DNA from: Monilinia fructicola
Taxonomy: Eukaryota; Ascomycota; Leotiomycetes; Helotiales; Sclerotiniaceae
Length of the DNA: 64,000 nucleotides
Reading direction: 5' to 3'
NCBI GenBank assembly: GCA_008692225.1
Contig: VICG01000014.1
Coordinates: 1,469,501-1,533,500, forward strand
The position numbers and the translations under genes were made by a program. The notes beneath the pieces were generated by a model, which had not been told where the DNA came from, did no database searches, and saw only the letters and a list, made by a program, of their open reading frames with translations. How positions within the stretch are numbered: the stretch's first letter is position 1; every line of letters begins with the position of its first letter. Below are positions 11,780 through 24,500 of the stretch, piece by piece.

Positions 11780-13013
11780 ATGATTTCTTCAAGCCATTAC
11801 CGTTTGGGAGGCATTCTCCTAGTTGCGTTTATTTTTGTCTATACAGTTTGGTCTCCATTCAAGGGATTTGTATCTGACAATGTTGTGGTTTCGTCAAAAT
11901 CCAAGGCGAATGAACCGGGAGAAAGGTAAAGTTCCTGACTTATCGATGGCATAGCACTTCTAATCTGGAGAAGTACCATCAAACAGTACTTAGGAAGCAA
12001 AGACTGTGGAATCGCACAGTCAGACATATATCATGTACCGTACCCAACCAAACCCAACGTTTCGCCCTTCTGTAGGAACAGGGCAACACTCCTCGAAGCG
12101 TTGAGTAGTGGAGGTAGACATGGATTCGACGAACCGTATGTTGGGAAGGGTGAGGATGTACTCTTGCTGTTTGATGATCATGGCGCTCATTTACATAGGC
12201 TGCACATACCGATGGTTTTCGACCTCCGAAATATGCATGATCCTCGAAAGATTTAGTGCTGTCGTATTTCTGGGCGACGAAACTGCTCAAACTATATATG
12301 CTGCTCTCAATGTCTTTTTGCGAGAGGATATATCACACGGCGGCCTTCAAGAATGGTTGATGACAGACGACGAACGGATTGCGTGCAAATGCAATGCTCA
12401 ATTCCTGGACAATAACTGTCTCGGATTTTCGGTAAAGAATTTCGAGGAAGTCGTCAAAAATGAAGCGAATGACCCGAAAGGAAGCCCGTACACCTGCCAG
12501 AGTAAGAGTTTCTCAATTCACTTCCAAGGGAGTACGCTGACATAGAATTTAGGAACTCCCCATGCCTATATACCATTTATGACCACACCTGCGTCAACTG
12601 CTGCCATAGCTACATTTCAGTCATTAGCATATCAAAAGCCAGATCCGTGGCGACCTACTCCAGTAATTTTCTCTCTTGGTCATAGATTTTCCCACGATAT
12701 GAAGTTCTCCATCGACTCAATAAACGAATGGATTGGTATAACCAATGGCGCTGAACGTAACATTCCAATACTTCTTCTTGGCCCAACTGCTTATGGCGTT
12801 TCAAAGCAACCAGGAACCGAGGGGAACATGGATATATGGAAATATCAGGATGAGCTAAATCGAATCGCCCCCGACAAACACATGGATATTCTTCGACTTT
12901 GGAATTTGACTATACAGGCGAGTAGTACGGATGGAGAGAGATATGGAGAGAGTGTTGCGTTGGTTGAAGCAATGATGATTATCAACTGGTTGTCGAAGTT
13001 GGAGACTTCTTGA
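11780..13013 (+). CDS. CAS1/PC-esterase-like type II membrane protein, probable pseudoenzyme
   Basis: Four exons: 11780-11925, 11974-12149, 12199-12501 and 12553-13013, giving 361 residues. Introns are only 48, 49 and 51 nt, all GT-AG, and every junction keeps frame. The start at 11780 has A at -3 and puts a hydrophobic segment (about residues 9-24) at the N-terminus, as in Golgi type II proteins. An in-frame ATG at 11696 would add 28 residues. The body matches fungal PC-esterase/SGNH-like proteins related to CAS1 and PMR5: a Cys-containing TYRWFSTSEIC block, the position of the GDS block (residues 133-135), and a C-terminal block before INWL. Members act in polysaccharide O-acylation. Here the GDS serine is Glu135 (GDE) and the DxxH histidine is Arg338 (DGER), so esterase activity is doubtful. 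Confidence 0.8.
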
Positions 13014-13367
13014 ACACAGTAAAGAGTTGCAAGTCTCATCGGCAAATGTGAATGTTTAAAAATCAAAGAGGGGAAGAGGAGATTTCAACGTTTCATCTTG
13101 TTGCTATCAATCAAGAAAGCAGACTCTATAATAAATAACTATCTATACCAGCTTTGATTCCACAGGATACAGTTGTCTAGGTCAATTGTGACGAATTTTG
13201 AAGAGGAGAACAAGGTAAATCAATCCCCTATTCCTAGCGTAACTGGATCAGTTGTTGAACTGAAAGATGATACTTCATTCGCGGCTCTGTTACTTGATTG
13301 CATATGAAGATAGAATATCATCCAACACGTTGATGACTAGCTAGTGATATGTCAAAGAACAAGTTAG
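13014..13367. other. Spacer between convergent genes
   Basis: A 354-bp gap between the stop codons of the PC-esterase-like gene (+) and DCL2 (-). It should carry both 3' UTRs; nothing else is seen. Confidence 0.7.
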
Positions 13368-16300
13368 TCAAGATCTATCCATTTTATCAGTTCCTCCCAC
13401 AACCTCCGTCTGCTCATCTTTTGCCCCATCCCTCTCCCTCTCCCTCAAAATCTCTATAGCTTTCTCCGCCGCCGTGGCTTGAATTTCCTCCTTCCTGACC
13501 CCCCCTGCAACATCAACGATCTCTTCCCCTCCCACGAAGACCTGGCACATATATTCCAGTCTGCCTTCCGGCACATCCTCATCTGCATCACCACCAATCT
13601 TCTGATTTCGCAAAACGTACTTCACCTTGGCGTTCCCGGCCGCGATGCCCAGCTCCTCCTTTGGATGCATGGTCCTCACGCCGTCTCTCAAAATCCTCCT
13701 CATGTATTTGAGTAGCCCCATCCTCTCCACGACCCTCGTACACACGTCGATGGACCCACTATCGATCCATACTGCCCCCAGCAAACTTTCAATCATGTCG
13801 GAAAAGAATTTCCGGGCATCTAGTCTCGATAGCAATGCCCAAGGAAACTTATCCCCGCGATCGATCACCGCGAGGATCTGTTCACGGAGTTCGAGGTGTC
13901 GCGATAGAGCTTGTTTTTGGTAGATTGAAACCGCGATACTTGAGTGGCGGAGGAAGTTGACCAAGGGAACTCGGCGACTTGTGTGAATCGCGTGAATTTC
14001 ACGATCTTGGCCTTGAATCAGGTTGGAAACATCTTGTTCGATACTCATCTCCATGCAGAGGAAGGCGAGGAAGTCCGCGTTGACGAGAGCGGAACGCAGG
14101 AGGTGCATTTGGAAATGAGTAAGTTCAAGTTCGTGGGACCACATGGCTGTGACAACAATATTGTCCAAGATAGCATCGCCGAGGAATTCGAGACGTTCGA
14201 GAGATTGGGTGCCGATACTGTAAGAGGGGTGCGTCATGGCTTCGATGAGGAGTGACTTTTTGGTGAAGGTGTATGCGATAATTTTCTCGACAGGATGGAG
14301 TGTTATGGGCAAGCTGAGGTTTTCTGGAGCTCGTTGATAAAGTGAGTTTCGTTGAGTTTCTAGAGGTAGCCACTGGAGTTCAGGGAGGAATATTTGCAGG
14401 GACTTGAGAGCTTTGGGAATACCACCATCCACCATGCAGGCGCCAATAAGTGCTTCCACTACGTCGGCTAGGGTTTTCGATGACATTTCTCTTGTCTTTT
14501 GCTCCGTTGTTTCCGGGTAGTTTTCGACATAATTTGGACGCCATTTGCGGCCTGTAAACCTTCGAGTGATAATGTACTCATCTAGTCCAAGTTCTACAGC
14601 AGCCCTTGATAATCGTGAGTTGGATACAATCCGATCCTTCATAGCCGACAGATATCCTTCAGGCCAAAGGGGATGCTCTGCCATCAATTGCACCGATGTG
14701 CATAACTTTAGTATTGAGTCGCCTAAAAACTCGAGAGACTGGTAGTTCAAGACCCCTGAGTATGTAGAAGCTGTGATGGCAGTTTGGATAACACTCGGGT
14801 CACTGATCTCTAGAGCCTTAAGAATGGTTCTAGATAACCGGTCTACGACAAGTTGAATCTCGATATGATGTGTGATGGACGGTATCATCATACCAAACTG
14901 TGAAAATTGAAAAGGCATTGCATCCTGAACACAAGCAGAAGCTGGCAGGACATATGAGTATTTTTTCGAAGATCTTGTAGAACTTTGATCTTCCACTTTG
15001 TGCAAAAAGTCTGTACGTCGACTGACTAAAGTTAAAGCAAGGTGCGGTACACCTACTGGCGTGTGTAGATAGTCTACATCAGGGTGCTGAACTTCATTGA
15101 TGGGTGGCTTGCTGAGCAGCCATTTTTCAAAAATATACGGCTGAACCAAGTCTGCCGACTTCCTGATGAATCCCGTATTCTGGAATGTCCCATCAAGTTG
15201 AACTGGGAAACAATCTAGATTTAGTGATGGTGAAGCTCGATGCAAAACAAATTGTACTATCATTCGACGTGACAAGATTGGGAACCTGCGACTAAAAACA
15301 CCCGATAAAAGTAGATAGGTATCATTCAGTGCCTGTGACATCAGAGCTTTGCTCGTTCCGGTTTTGGTATCGTTTGTAAACTCAACAGAGAACTCAGTTT
15401 TGGAATCCCAATAAAGCTTCAATGGAGGTATTGCAGGCGGCTCTATTGGAAGGCACAGGTCTATATCCAAATCACCTAAGCTCATAACGGATGTACGAAC
15501 AATGTTTGGATCGTTTTCTGCCTCTCTCCATGCTATGGCAATCTCACGCCATGGATCTAATCTTTCTTTCACCTGGAGCAAAGATGCCCGTGTATCCACA
15601 GGTTTTGAGGTTAACTCATCGATGACTTCATCGTGTACCATTAGGGGCAGCAGGTTGTCATTCACTAGGCCTCCTTTGTACAATGCAACATATGCTTCAA
15701 ATGCTGCATCTTTTGCCGCTCCTTTCTCACTCAACCAAGATCCGCGACTTTTATGAACTCGCAGAGTTTCAGGCACAGACAAAGGGAGAATGACTCTGGC
15801 TTCAACATATTTGGATCCCAAGTCAGAGGAATAAACGAAGTCTGGCCTAGAATCAACAAACTCTTTTACCGTTAGGACTGCACAAAAATGATGCAAATGT
15901 GCTACAGCATTGTCCAAGTCCAACCGAGCACCCGTGCTTTCAATCAGTAAGGTACGGTCATCTCCCGAATTTTCATCAGCTACCTCAATTTCGCAGATAT
16001 GCTGTACATCTCGCATGTCGTCTTCATATATTTGTCGCATATTCCTTTCAAGTTCATGCCAATCTATTACTTTATCACCTAAAGCATCAAGGAGAATCAG
16101 CTTTGAATCTTGCTGTCTTGCACGGCCCCGTCTCTGTATAAATGATTTCAGATTTGCTGGTTTGCTAAAAAATGAAGGGGTCAGTGATTGTCTACCATGG
16201 GAGATATTTCTAAGTATAACGTGGTATCAAGGCCTCATGAGGGAATGAAGACGAAGCGTGCGATGAAAGATTTACATAGACTTGGGGATGCGAAATGCGA

Positions 16301-18198
16301 AATGAGAGAACCTATTAAGCCTACCTAAAGCATATTACTAAATTGCAAGCCCGCACATCAATCCCTTCTTCCAGAACACTCGTTGCTATAAGAATATCGA
16401 TTTTTCCCCGCTTGAAGTCCGACAAAGCATCCTTTTGTTCGCTCAAATCGACGATATCACTTATTTTCCGAGTGCGATTACTATGTGAGGATGTACCAAC
16501 CATAGATCCAATTTTAAACCGCTCTTTTATAAGTGGATGGCGTGATAAAAGATGAGCTAGTACCAAGACTGTGGCTCTTTCTTTGACAAAAATGATGGCG
16601 GAAAAAGGGCGATCTTGCTGCTCAAGTATTTCTATTAGCTTTGCAGCTTTGTTTGAGACTCTGTCTGGGATAGTAAGTGGCGGAGATAGTTCGACTTTCT
16701 TGAGGGCCTTGGCAATGTAGACCTCTTGGGCATCCGCTGTATCTTGAACCACAAAAGCATCTGTTGTCATCAATGCTTTCAAGTATTTCGTCACCATTGC
16801 TGAGATATAGTAGTCTGCCGCCCAAGAACCTAGCTCAGGAAACAGAATTCCATGACTAGTATTATATATTGACCTCAGTTGGACTTGACTATATGTCTTG
16901 TGGTTCCTAAGTATTTTTGCTAGCTCTCTCTGACTTTTTTCGTCATCACTACTTTTGAGGTTTAGGACGCAGGGGTCTTCAAAGATGTTAAGCCCTTGTA
17001 TAACCACTCCCAAGCTAGTAATGGTTTTGGTCGCGATACATTCCACCTCTGGAATATAGTAAATGATAGATAAAATAGGTAACTTGACTTGAAGTCGAAG
17101 ATCAGCTTGGTGGACTTTTGGAGTGCGGCAAATGGCATCCAAGGTCTCTTCAATCTTACTTAAAGATTTCTTGTCGGATCTCATAACAGGGCTGGCCGAA
17201 AGACCAAGAATATGAGGAAGCGGAGTTTTTGATCTGTTCGGATGGTAGAAAGATGTCATGATCTTGGCCCCTGGAGCTTTATTTAGACAATTATGGGCTA
17301 TATCTATTTAGTAAAGCTTGAGAGGAGATATCGTTTGTCTCGATTCATGACTGCTCGATACTCACCTTCATCAAAAATTATTAACGAGAGACGCTCCATA
17401 CGAACAAATCCATGTGTCAGAGCATCCAGAAGAACTTGATAGGAGGATACTACTATCTTAACATCCTCCAGAATCGCGTCCCACTGCCTCTGCTCTGTCC
17501 ATCTATCCACACCATCGGCACCAACAAGCAATTTGGTCAAAATAGAGGGGAAATGCAGTTGGAAATACTCATTTTGTTGAATGCAGAGCGCAACAGTAGG
17601 TGCAAGAAACCATATTAACTATCCCAGTTAGTAATGGTAGAAGGAGGCTGCGACTGTCTCTTTACCTTGTCTGGCTCCATCCGCTCGAGTTCTGCCAATA
17701 TTCGAAGAACGGCCCTGAATTAGTCAATAGGTCAGATTCAATCCAATCACTGGAAGCTACTGTGACGGTAAACCATATCATGGAGGTTCTTTCCATTGGC
17801 ACTTGAAGTTCTTGGGAACGGTTTAAACAACTGATCAGCAGTGATAGAACATACCGTACAATCGAGTTTGTGTTTGAAGATTCGATACGTAACGTGATAA
17901 GAGAAAACATAGCAGCATAGAGATGGAGTTCGAAAAGTTCTAGCAGCTGGAACTCGATCCCTTTCCAGATTGTCCCAACTCTAACCTAAAGGAAAGTACC
18001 TACACATGTGTTTTGCCACTTCCTGTATCCATCTAAGCTTGTTAGTCTTGGTAGTACTAGTGATCTTAATGCACCGAAGAAACTCACTGCAACAATAATA
18101 TTTCCCTTTAAACTTTCCTCCAACATTTCTAGTTGGTATGTTCTCGGAGTGACCGTCACATTCTCAGTCTTTTTCCTCTTCACGACCACCATCTTCAT
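13368..18198 (-). CDS. DCL2: Dicer-like protein 2
   Basis: Six exons on the minus strand: 18198-18088, 18032-18004, 17714-17666, 17618-17366, 17297-16325 and 16164-13368, giving 1403 residues. All introns are GT-AG, 48-289 nt, and all junctions keep frame. The protein cuts double-stranded RNA into small RNAs for silencing, including antiviral defence in fungi. Domains in order: helicase with Walker A GSGKT (41-45), DEAH (146-149), SASP and QRRGRAR (about 482-488); Dicer dimerisation region (about 520-650); RNase IIIa with LEFLGDSIL (Glu950, Asp954); RNase IIIb with LEFLGDAIL (Glu1131, Asp1135); and a C-terminal dsRNA-binding domain (about 1304-1380). There is no clear PAZ domain, as is usual for DCL2. 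The start used is the ATG at 18198, beginning MKMVVVKRKK. An acidic upstream frame suggests a longer N-terminus interrupted by one extra base (see findings). Confidence 0.95.
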
Positions 18199-19231
18199 TT
18201 TCTGCAGTCAAAGTCAAAGTCGGCGTGCTACTACATAAGTCTTCTATGCTCTCATTGCGCTGCTTGTCAGACATTAAATTGTTCAAATCCCCCTCAATCT
18301 CATGTTGGACATCGACAAGATTACCAGAAAGATCCGAATCACTTTCATGGTCTGCAATACCCTCCATCATCTTATAATGATCCGGAGAGGAAAGAACAAT
18401 TAAGTGAACTATTGAAGCTGACAAGAAACAATCAATTTGGAAGAACCGAAACAAAATGGATTTAGGAGATGAAGAAGTGTTGTTGGGATAACTGGTGGGA
18501 TAAATGTGTTTGTCTTCGCGATCGGAATTTCTTGTCTCCGGATGAGCTCAACCTTACATTTATTCAATTTGGAGATTTACAACTTGATTAGTCCTTTTTA
18601 CATTTATACGACCTAAAGAATTCAATAAATGAATGATCAATTCGAGGATGAAGGGGTGAAGGAGGAAGAAGGAAGGAAGGAAGGAGATAGAAGACAGGAG
18701 ACAGAACATAGCGATATATCAGAAGAAAAAGTACTTTTATATAATATATCATAAACCAAGTAAATTATAAAAAGAATAAAGAGTCTTTGTCTGACGAATC
18801 ACATACAAAGCTATTCCAGAGCTTCCATCATCCAGAAAACAAACGGATTTTGTTACTCTTAGTGAGATATGTGAACTGAGATAGAAGATGGTTTATGAGG
18901 GAATGATTGAAATCTGCTTAAGTAGTAAGTAGTAGATAGGTAGGTAGGTAGGTACAGAGAGCCTTTCTCTAAAGACTTTTGATAATTAGAGAATTTGATT
19001 GGCTAATCTCATAAGAAGCTTCAATTGAATCCAAAGTCCAAAGTCATAAAATGATAATGATCAGCATTTATTGAGGTTTGATAAACCTATGGAAGATTTC
19101 CTTCAATGTCCTCTCTATCTCGAGACCATTCTCAGCTATTGTGATTATATGTATTCCTCGCCCGTGATCATCATACCCTGCTACTTTTTGTTCTCCTGAT
19201 AACACATGTAATAATCGTAATGTTCTTCTCC
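18199..19231. other. DCL2 upstream region / glutamate-cysteine ligase 3' region
   Basis: This holds the DCL2 promoter and 5' leader and the 3' UTR of the neighbouring minus-strand gene. An acidic, in-phase-looking minus frame at 18164-18370 overlaps the DCL2 start. A (TAGG)n run lies at about 18934-18952. Nothing else is recognised. Confidence 0.65.
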
Positions 19232-21572
19232 TTAACAACCTCCACACCTCTCCCGGCCCAAGAATTTATCGACATCTTTGATGCCCTTCGTGCATTCTTC
19301 TCCTAGTTCGATGACCGCTTTTATCAAGTCATGATTGATATTTTCGTTCACTACACTATCTTTCTTGTAATCCTCATGATTTGCAACAAAATTCCTAATC
19401 CATTTCGCTGCGGTCCATAATTTTCCGTTTGCCCTCTTTCTAATCAAATCCAAGTAAGAAGCCAACTCACATCTGGTCTGGACATCAATATTGACGCTGT
19501 CGAGATATGATTCTACCAATGGTATTAAGCCTGGGAAATTGTTCTCCGAATCACTCTTACTGCCATTCATGATTTCATCAATGGACATAAGAGCATACTC
19601 GTCTTCTACAGGACCAGATGGTGTAGGCGGCCTTGAAATACTAAGCGGAGTATTGGTACCGGATGCTCTACCAGATGCTCCGCCGTTAGAGGAGTATGGT
19701 CGTGGTGCCCGAGTTGGGAATGGATTCTTTCGGAAATAGAATTTCTCATCTAGGACTGCATCTCGTGCATGTGCCGTTTCCATATTTTCACTTACTTTGG
19801 TTATAGGTATATAAAAATTAAGGTCGAAGGAGAGAATGGCTCGTGTAATGAGTACAATGAATACTGAAAAGGCAGCATTCTCGAAATCAGTGATTTGTAT
19901 CTCCATTGGTCTGAATTCTACTCTCCAGCCGATATCGTTTCCTGTTGGCGGTGGTTTGAAACGCATGTGTTGCCAATTAGTGGACTGGAGATTTTTCGAA
20001 GTGGTCCGTCTTCGAGAGGTCGAGTTCTTTCAAATCCTCGGCAAAGACGACAATTGGATCTCTAATGAAGAGATGTGCAAAGTGAGTAGCAAGCCGATCA
20101 TCCATACCTCCATTCATAAGCTGCTGTTTGACTTCAGGATCAATCACGAGGTTTGGATCCAAGTACTCTTTGCGTAATCGTGGATCTTCTGAAATGTATG
20201 TAGAATTGGAGGCATAACGTGACTTGGGTATGTGCCATCGATCATGTTTCAGGGGCTGCCATAATTAGAATTTTTAACGTGTCAAGTGCAGATTCACTAA
20301 CCTTCTCCCCCAACTCTTCAGGGGTTCTGTCGTCTACAGATCGACTAATTTGGTTCCATCTCACATCTGTGTCGGCTAAGAAGCCTTTGTAGATTGGAGT
20401 CGCGGCTGTCAAAGCGAGGAGTATCGGGGCTAGAGGACTTAATTGATCATACATACGCCGCCCTTCAGTAATGTTTTTGGCTTGAAATGTAATCTGCAAG
20501 CAACAGCTGCCCATGCCAAAAGCCATCGCGTCCATATGAATAAAGTTGTCAGGGGAAGCTCCATTTCGAACATCATCGTCCTCTGGCCAATTATGCAAAT
20601 CGTAATTGACAGTCGGGTCCTTCCATGGCCAGGTCGTCTTCTCATCCCTAAAAACTGGTACATTTACCTGAACCTTCCGACCTCTTCTTGCACGAATATT
20701 GGCTGCAAGGGTAGGAAATCGAATATGTGGATTGGCGATCTCATCGGGCACAAATTGTGACCTTAGCTTTTCTCCAGAAGGCGGGAAGAAAGGTGACGTA
20801 AATACTCCGGGTGATCCCAAGCGAGGATATGTCGTCAATGTGATCGGATACTCTTCAGCATTCATATGCTCTTTGGCAAGTTTACGCCTTCGCATTATCA
20901 GCTCCTGGAACTCTATCTTCATTTTGTATAACACACCTCCACTTCATATTCGGTTCGACATCCAATAAGTCCTTGAATCCAATCCCCCAAGGTTTTCCAG
21001 GTGTAGCTTCTAGCATAAATCGTCCAAATTCGGGATGGAAAAACCGGTAATACGCTACCCCTTCATATCGTTAGTCGTTTGTCTGAATTTTGTTTGGTAC
21101 ACTCACTTGGTATTAGTAACATCTTGCAATGCAGGTACGCATCCCCCATTCGTACACAACTCCTCGTCTTGCGCCAATGCGGTCAGAATATCTGCCTGTC
21201 TCAAAGACAAGGTGACTTTCTCGTCGTCATCTTTGTAATTCACGACCAAATATTCGACCTGGATATGCCTTAGCGATCGTCTCTCCCTCTGATGAGTATG
21301 TCCTAACCTCGTCACCCCCATAGTAGGGCGTCTCGCTCTTTTCCTTTCGCACGATTCCATATTGCTAGTAGTTGCTATGTCGAATAATATGAGCGCGGTC
21401 TCGAGCCATACATCGAGTCGGTTCCATACCTCTATGCCCCATTCCCTGACTATTTGCGCATTTTGTTTGGCTTCTGGCCACTCCAGTGGTGTCCCTAATG
21501 CACTTAAAATATACAAGTCAGCATGAGAATGAATGTTGAGATTTATATCGCAAACACTTACAGAAGACCCAT
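19232..21572 (-). CDS. GSH1: Glutamate-cysteine ligase, interrupted by three 1-base insertions
   Basis: Seven exons on the minus strand: 21572-21562, 21502-21430, 21374-21308, 21258-21107, 21054-20937, 20887-20302 and 20255-19232. Introns are 46-59 nt with GT-AG ends. The enzyme makes gamma-glutamylcysteine in the rate-limiting step of glutathione synthesis in the cytosol. Family features in order: MGLLALGTPLEW start, ALLWGDEVEY active-site block, FHPEFGRFMLEATPGKPW, YPRLGSP, the NPHIRFPTLAANIRARRG block, VNYDLHNWPEDDD, AMAFGMGSCCLQ, and TNWQHMRFKPPP leading into GWRVEFRPMEIQ. Exons 3, 5 and 7 each carry exactly one base too many, at a C5 run (21315-21319), an A5 run (21039-21043) and a T5 run (19992-19996). 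Without these the gene would encode 675 residues, the usual fungal length. Splice sites and catalytic blocks are otherwise intact, so assembly error is likelier than decay. Confidence 0.93.
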
Positions 21573-24500
21573 ATCTCGAGAGACCTTGAGCAAACACAGG
21601 GAGTCTTCTCAAAAACGCGAAAAGTTCTCAAGTAAACTGCCAAGGGCTCTTGATATTAATTCGAACTATACGGAGTATCCAGGACTCGATGCCCCCACTT
21701 TGCACGGCGTTATCACAGCTTCATGATCCCCTCATTCCTTATCGGGTGCGCAGTGTCGGACTCAGATGATTCCTTGGAAGGCGGTATCCAGCAACCTTTT
21801 TCTCCTCATCGATACTTCAGCCAATCTCCCAAGGGAAAGAGAAAAGGAAAAGAAAACGAAAACGAAAAAGAAGGAAAAAAAAAACGTCGACAGCGATAAC
21901 AAGACCAATTTAGCGTACGATGAATTTGTAAGGCAATTTATATTTATATTACTAATTGTGACAATACAGTGGGGTGTGCTTAGTGCTCTCGACCATGCAT
22001 GCAACTCTGGCGTGTCCTGTTGGTGCACGAGCTTTGGGGCTGATGGATTGATGGATGGATGGATGGATGGATTGATTGATTGATTGACGGATAGATAGAA
22101 CTAGATGTCAACCTCATGATCCAATCAATGCTCTCAAATATCAGATGTTGAATCTTGGCCAACGAGCTCGAGGTTGACAATAGTTCTACAAAATTGTAGA
22201 CCTGAGCTTCTACAAATATATTCTCCTTCCATTTGTGATTGATTTCATATTACCTAGGTAAGATTCGTAAACCCGGATCAGTAAGTTACTCAGTTGTTGG
22301 CCGAATTCACAATCTTACTTGAGTCAGCAGCTAATTTTACCACATGTACATGTATCAGCAATACTGATATTTCTTCAGCAATATGGCCGTGGAAGGGTGA
22401 TTCCAAGGTCTTAAAACTCAAGTCTGAGAACCTCAAAGTACGAGTTCTTCGAGTGATCGATCTAGTCTGTAGCTACCAAGGAACAGGATTAGCTCTCCCT
22501 TTGCTCCAGCGTTCTTGTAATGGCAATAGGATAGAGAGATTGCTAGATTCTTTCCCTGTACGAGGAAAAATCCAAATCTTGCTAAATTGCTTCTACTGAA
22601 GCAAAGACGTCAGATATCTGCAACTGCACTTCATAATATGAGTTCAGCCATGCAAGTTGGCGTGTTGGATATCATAAACATTGAATTCTCGGTGCAAGTG
22701 CGCAGGGGTGTGAAGAATAGTTGTGTTCATCAAACTTCATTAGGCTTTAGAGCGTGCAAAAGAACTACACGGTGGCTAGTAAACAAGTGTCAACCTTGGA
22801 TTTCCTTCACCCACTTCTCATCAGCTTCAGAATTCAATCAATCTCACGCCATTAGTTTATATGCCATGATGAGACTTGTTCGCTGAACTGATGCGCGTGA
22901 AGGAAATACAGATAGATTGAAGCGATGCGAATTTTCTTATAAAAAAAGTGATGGATTTTCTCTTCGCTAGGACGGTTTACATCCGAGACAAAAGGCTCGA
23001 AATACTAAGCTTCACCATATTATTGTCTTATCTTGTGAGCTGGTCTTCATTTTAAAGTTGGAATTTCTTCTGGTTTGATTTATCTAACTATGAGCACTCT
23101 CTGGTCAACCAGTTGCGCTCGTACGATTGGCCCGTATCCTGCGATTGTGTCGTTTTATATCCATTGAAGGATGTTCGCATTGTTATGAACCATTTTAGTG
23201 AATGTTTGCGAGCTCCTTTTTAGCAATTGTTTTCAGATATAGACCTGTCCTAGCTAAACCCGACATATCTTTGTGGAATCTCCTGCATTAAGCGTAGCCT
23301 TGAGCAATTGAACTATGAAAATGCGGCGATCAAGACGTGACTTCTTTCGATAGCGGTCTGCATCTTTTGGGTGGGGCTAATGCTTCTCTCGCAGAATTCA
23401 GGGCAAAATCGCGTATCCTCCATCTATAGACATAGTGACAAATACTGTCGACGATTTCGAGCTAATGATGTAGCCGATAGTAATGCACTCGGCTATAAAT
23501 CCGCAACCCTGAACTCGTCACCGTTTGGCTTTTTGAGGAATTCAGATCAGAAGAGTAGCTACAGGTGGCTCGGACAACCACAACCTATCTGGTTGATGGC
23601 ATCTAGGATACACAAAAGCCATCAACCCGGTGGCATTTCGTGTAGCGCTCATTCAACCCATAAGAGCCAACCAGAATATGCAATTGATGCCTTCAAGGCT
23701 GCTTATCTACTGCCTAATGAGGGATGCTGACTGAAAAAGGAGAATTCTCTGTGTATCCTATGAGTTCTAGCTTTGTCTCTTCTCTGTCAAAACATACTAT
23801 TTACTGCTACGCCGACATGGCTCAATTACTTGGATGCAGCGCCTGTTATTTCACAACCTATTGCTAAGAAATGAGAGAGAGGGAAAGGAGTGGGCGTTTA
23901 CCAATTCAGTATCAATAGCTTCAAAGAATGCTAGAGTGATCCGAGCGTACGGCGCATCCCGATGAACGATGAGAACTATGGTTGTTAAATTCATGCCGTA
24001 TTCAAATTCTATGAAGATCTCCTTTCTAGCTGTTACTTCGTCCAGATTCAATCCCAAAACAAATATAAGACACAATCAAGATGTATACAGTATGATGACA
24101 AATCTGGTTCACGCTGGTTTAATAATGAGTACAACTATCATTCCGGTCCAGGTCTTAGATCTGAGACAAATGATCTAAGACAGAAATAGCTAAACATGTT
24201 TAGGCGAAGGAACCTTTAAAAGTATCACCAGTACTACATGTAGATCTAGTTCTAGATTGAACCAGATTTGAGTACACAGAGGAGCCGAAGACAACCGAAC
24301 CAAAAAAATCAGCCTCGACATATGCACCTAATACCGCTCAACAGATATCACACTAAGGCTTGGGACGATCAAGTCATACTTTTTTTTAGATACATCGTAT
24401 GTTATCGTGAATCATGGAAATGTCAGAGTTGAAGAGGGATGACCGAGTGGGTTTGGTACTCATTGGACTGCTCTTGTACAACGACGATCCTGCCCTATTA

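Noticed and set aside
17662..17910. 82-codon minus frame inside DCL2
   Set aside because: It spans the 289-nt second intron and exon 3 of DCL2 in the wrong frame.
21308..21374. Rescue of the glutamate-cysteine ligase frame by an alternative 47-nt intron (GTGACG donor, TAAG acceptor)
   Set aside because: It keeps frame but would replace the invariant GDE of the GDEVEY active-site block and uses a weak donor. It also does not explain exons 5 and 7.
23371..23730. 119-codon plus frame in the intergenic region before the GATA factor
   Set aside because: It starts at a non-ATG codon, and composition and motifs do not suggest a real protein.
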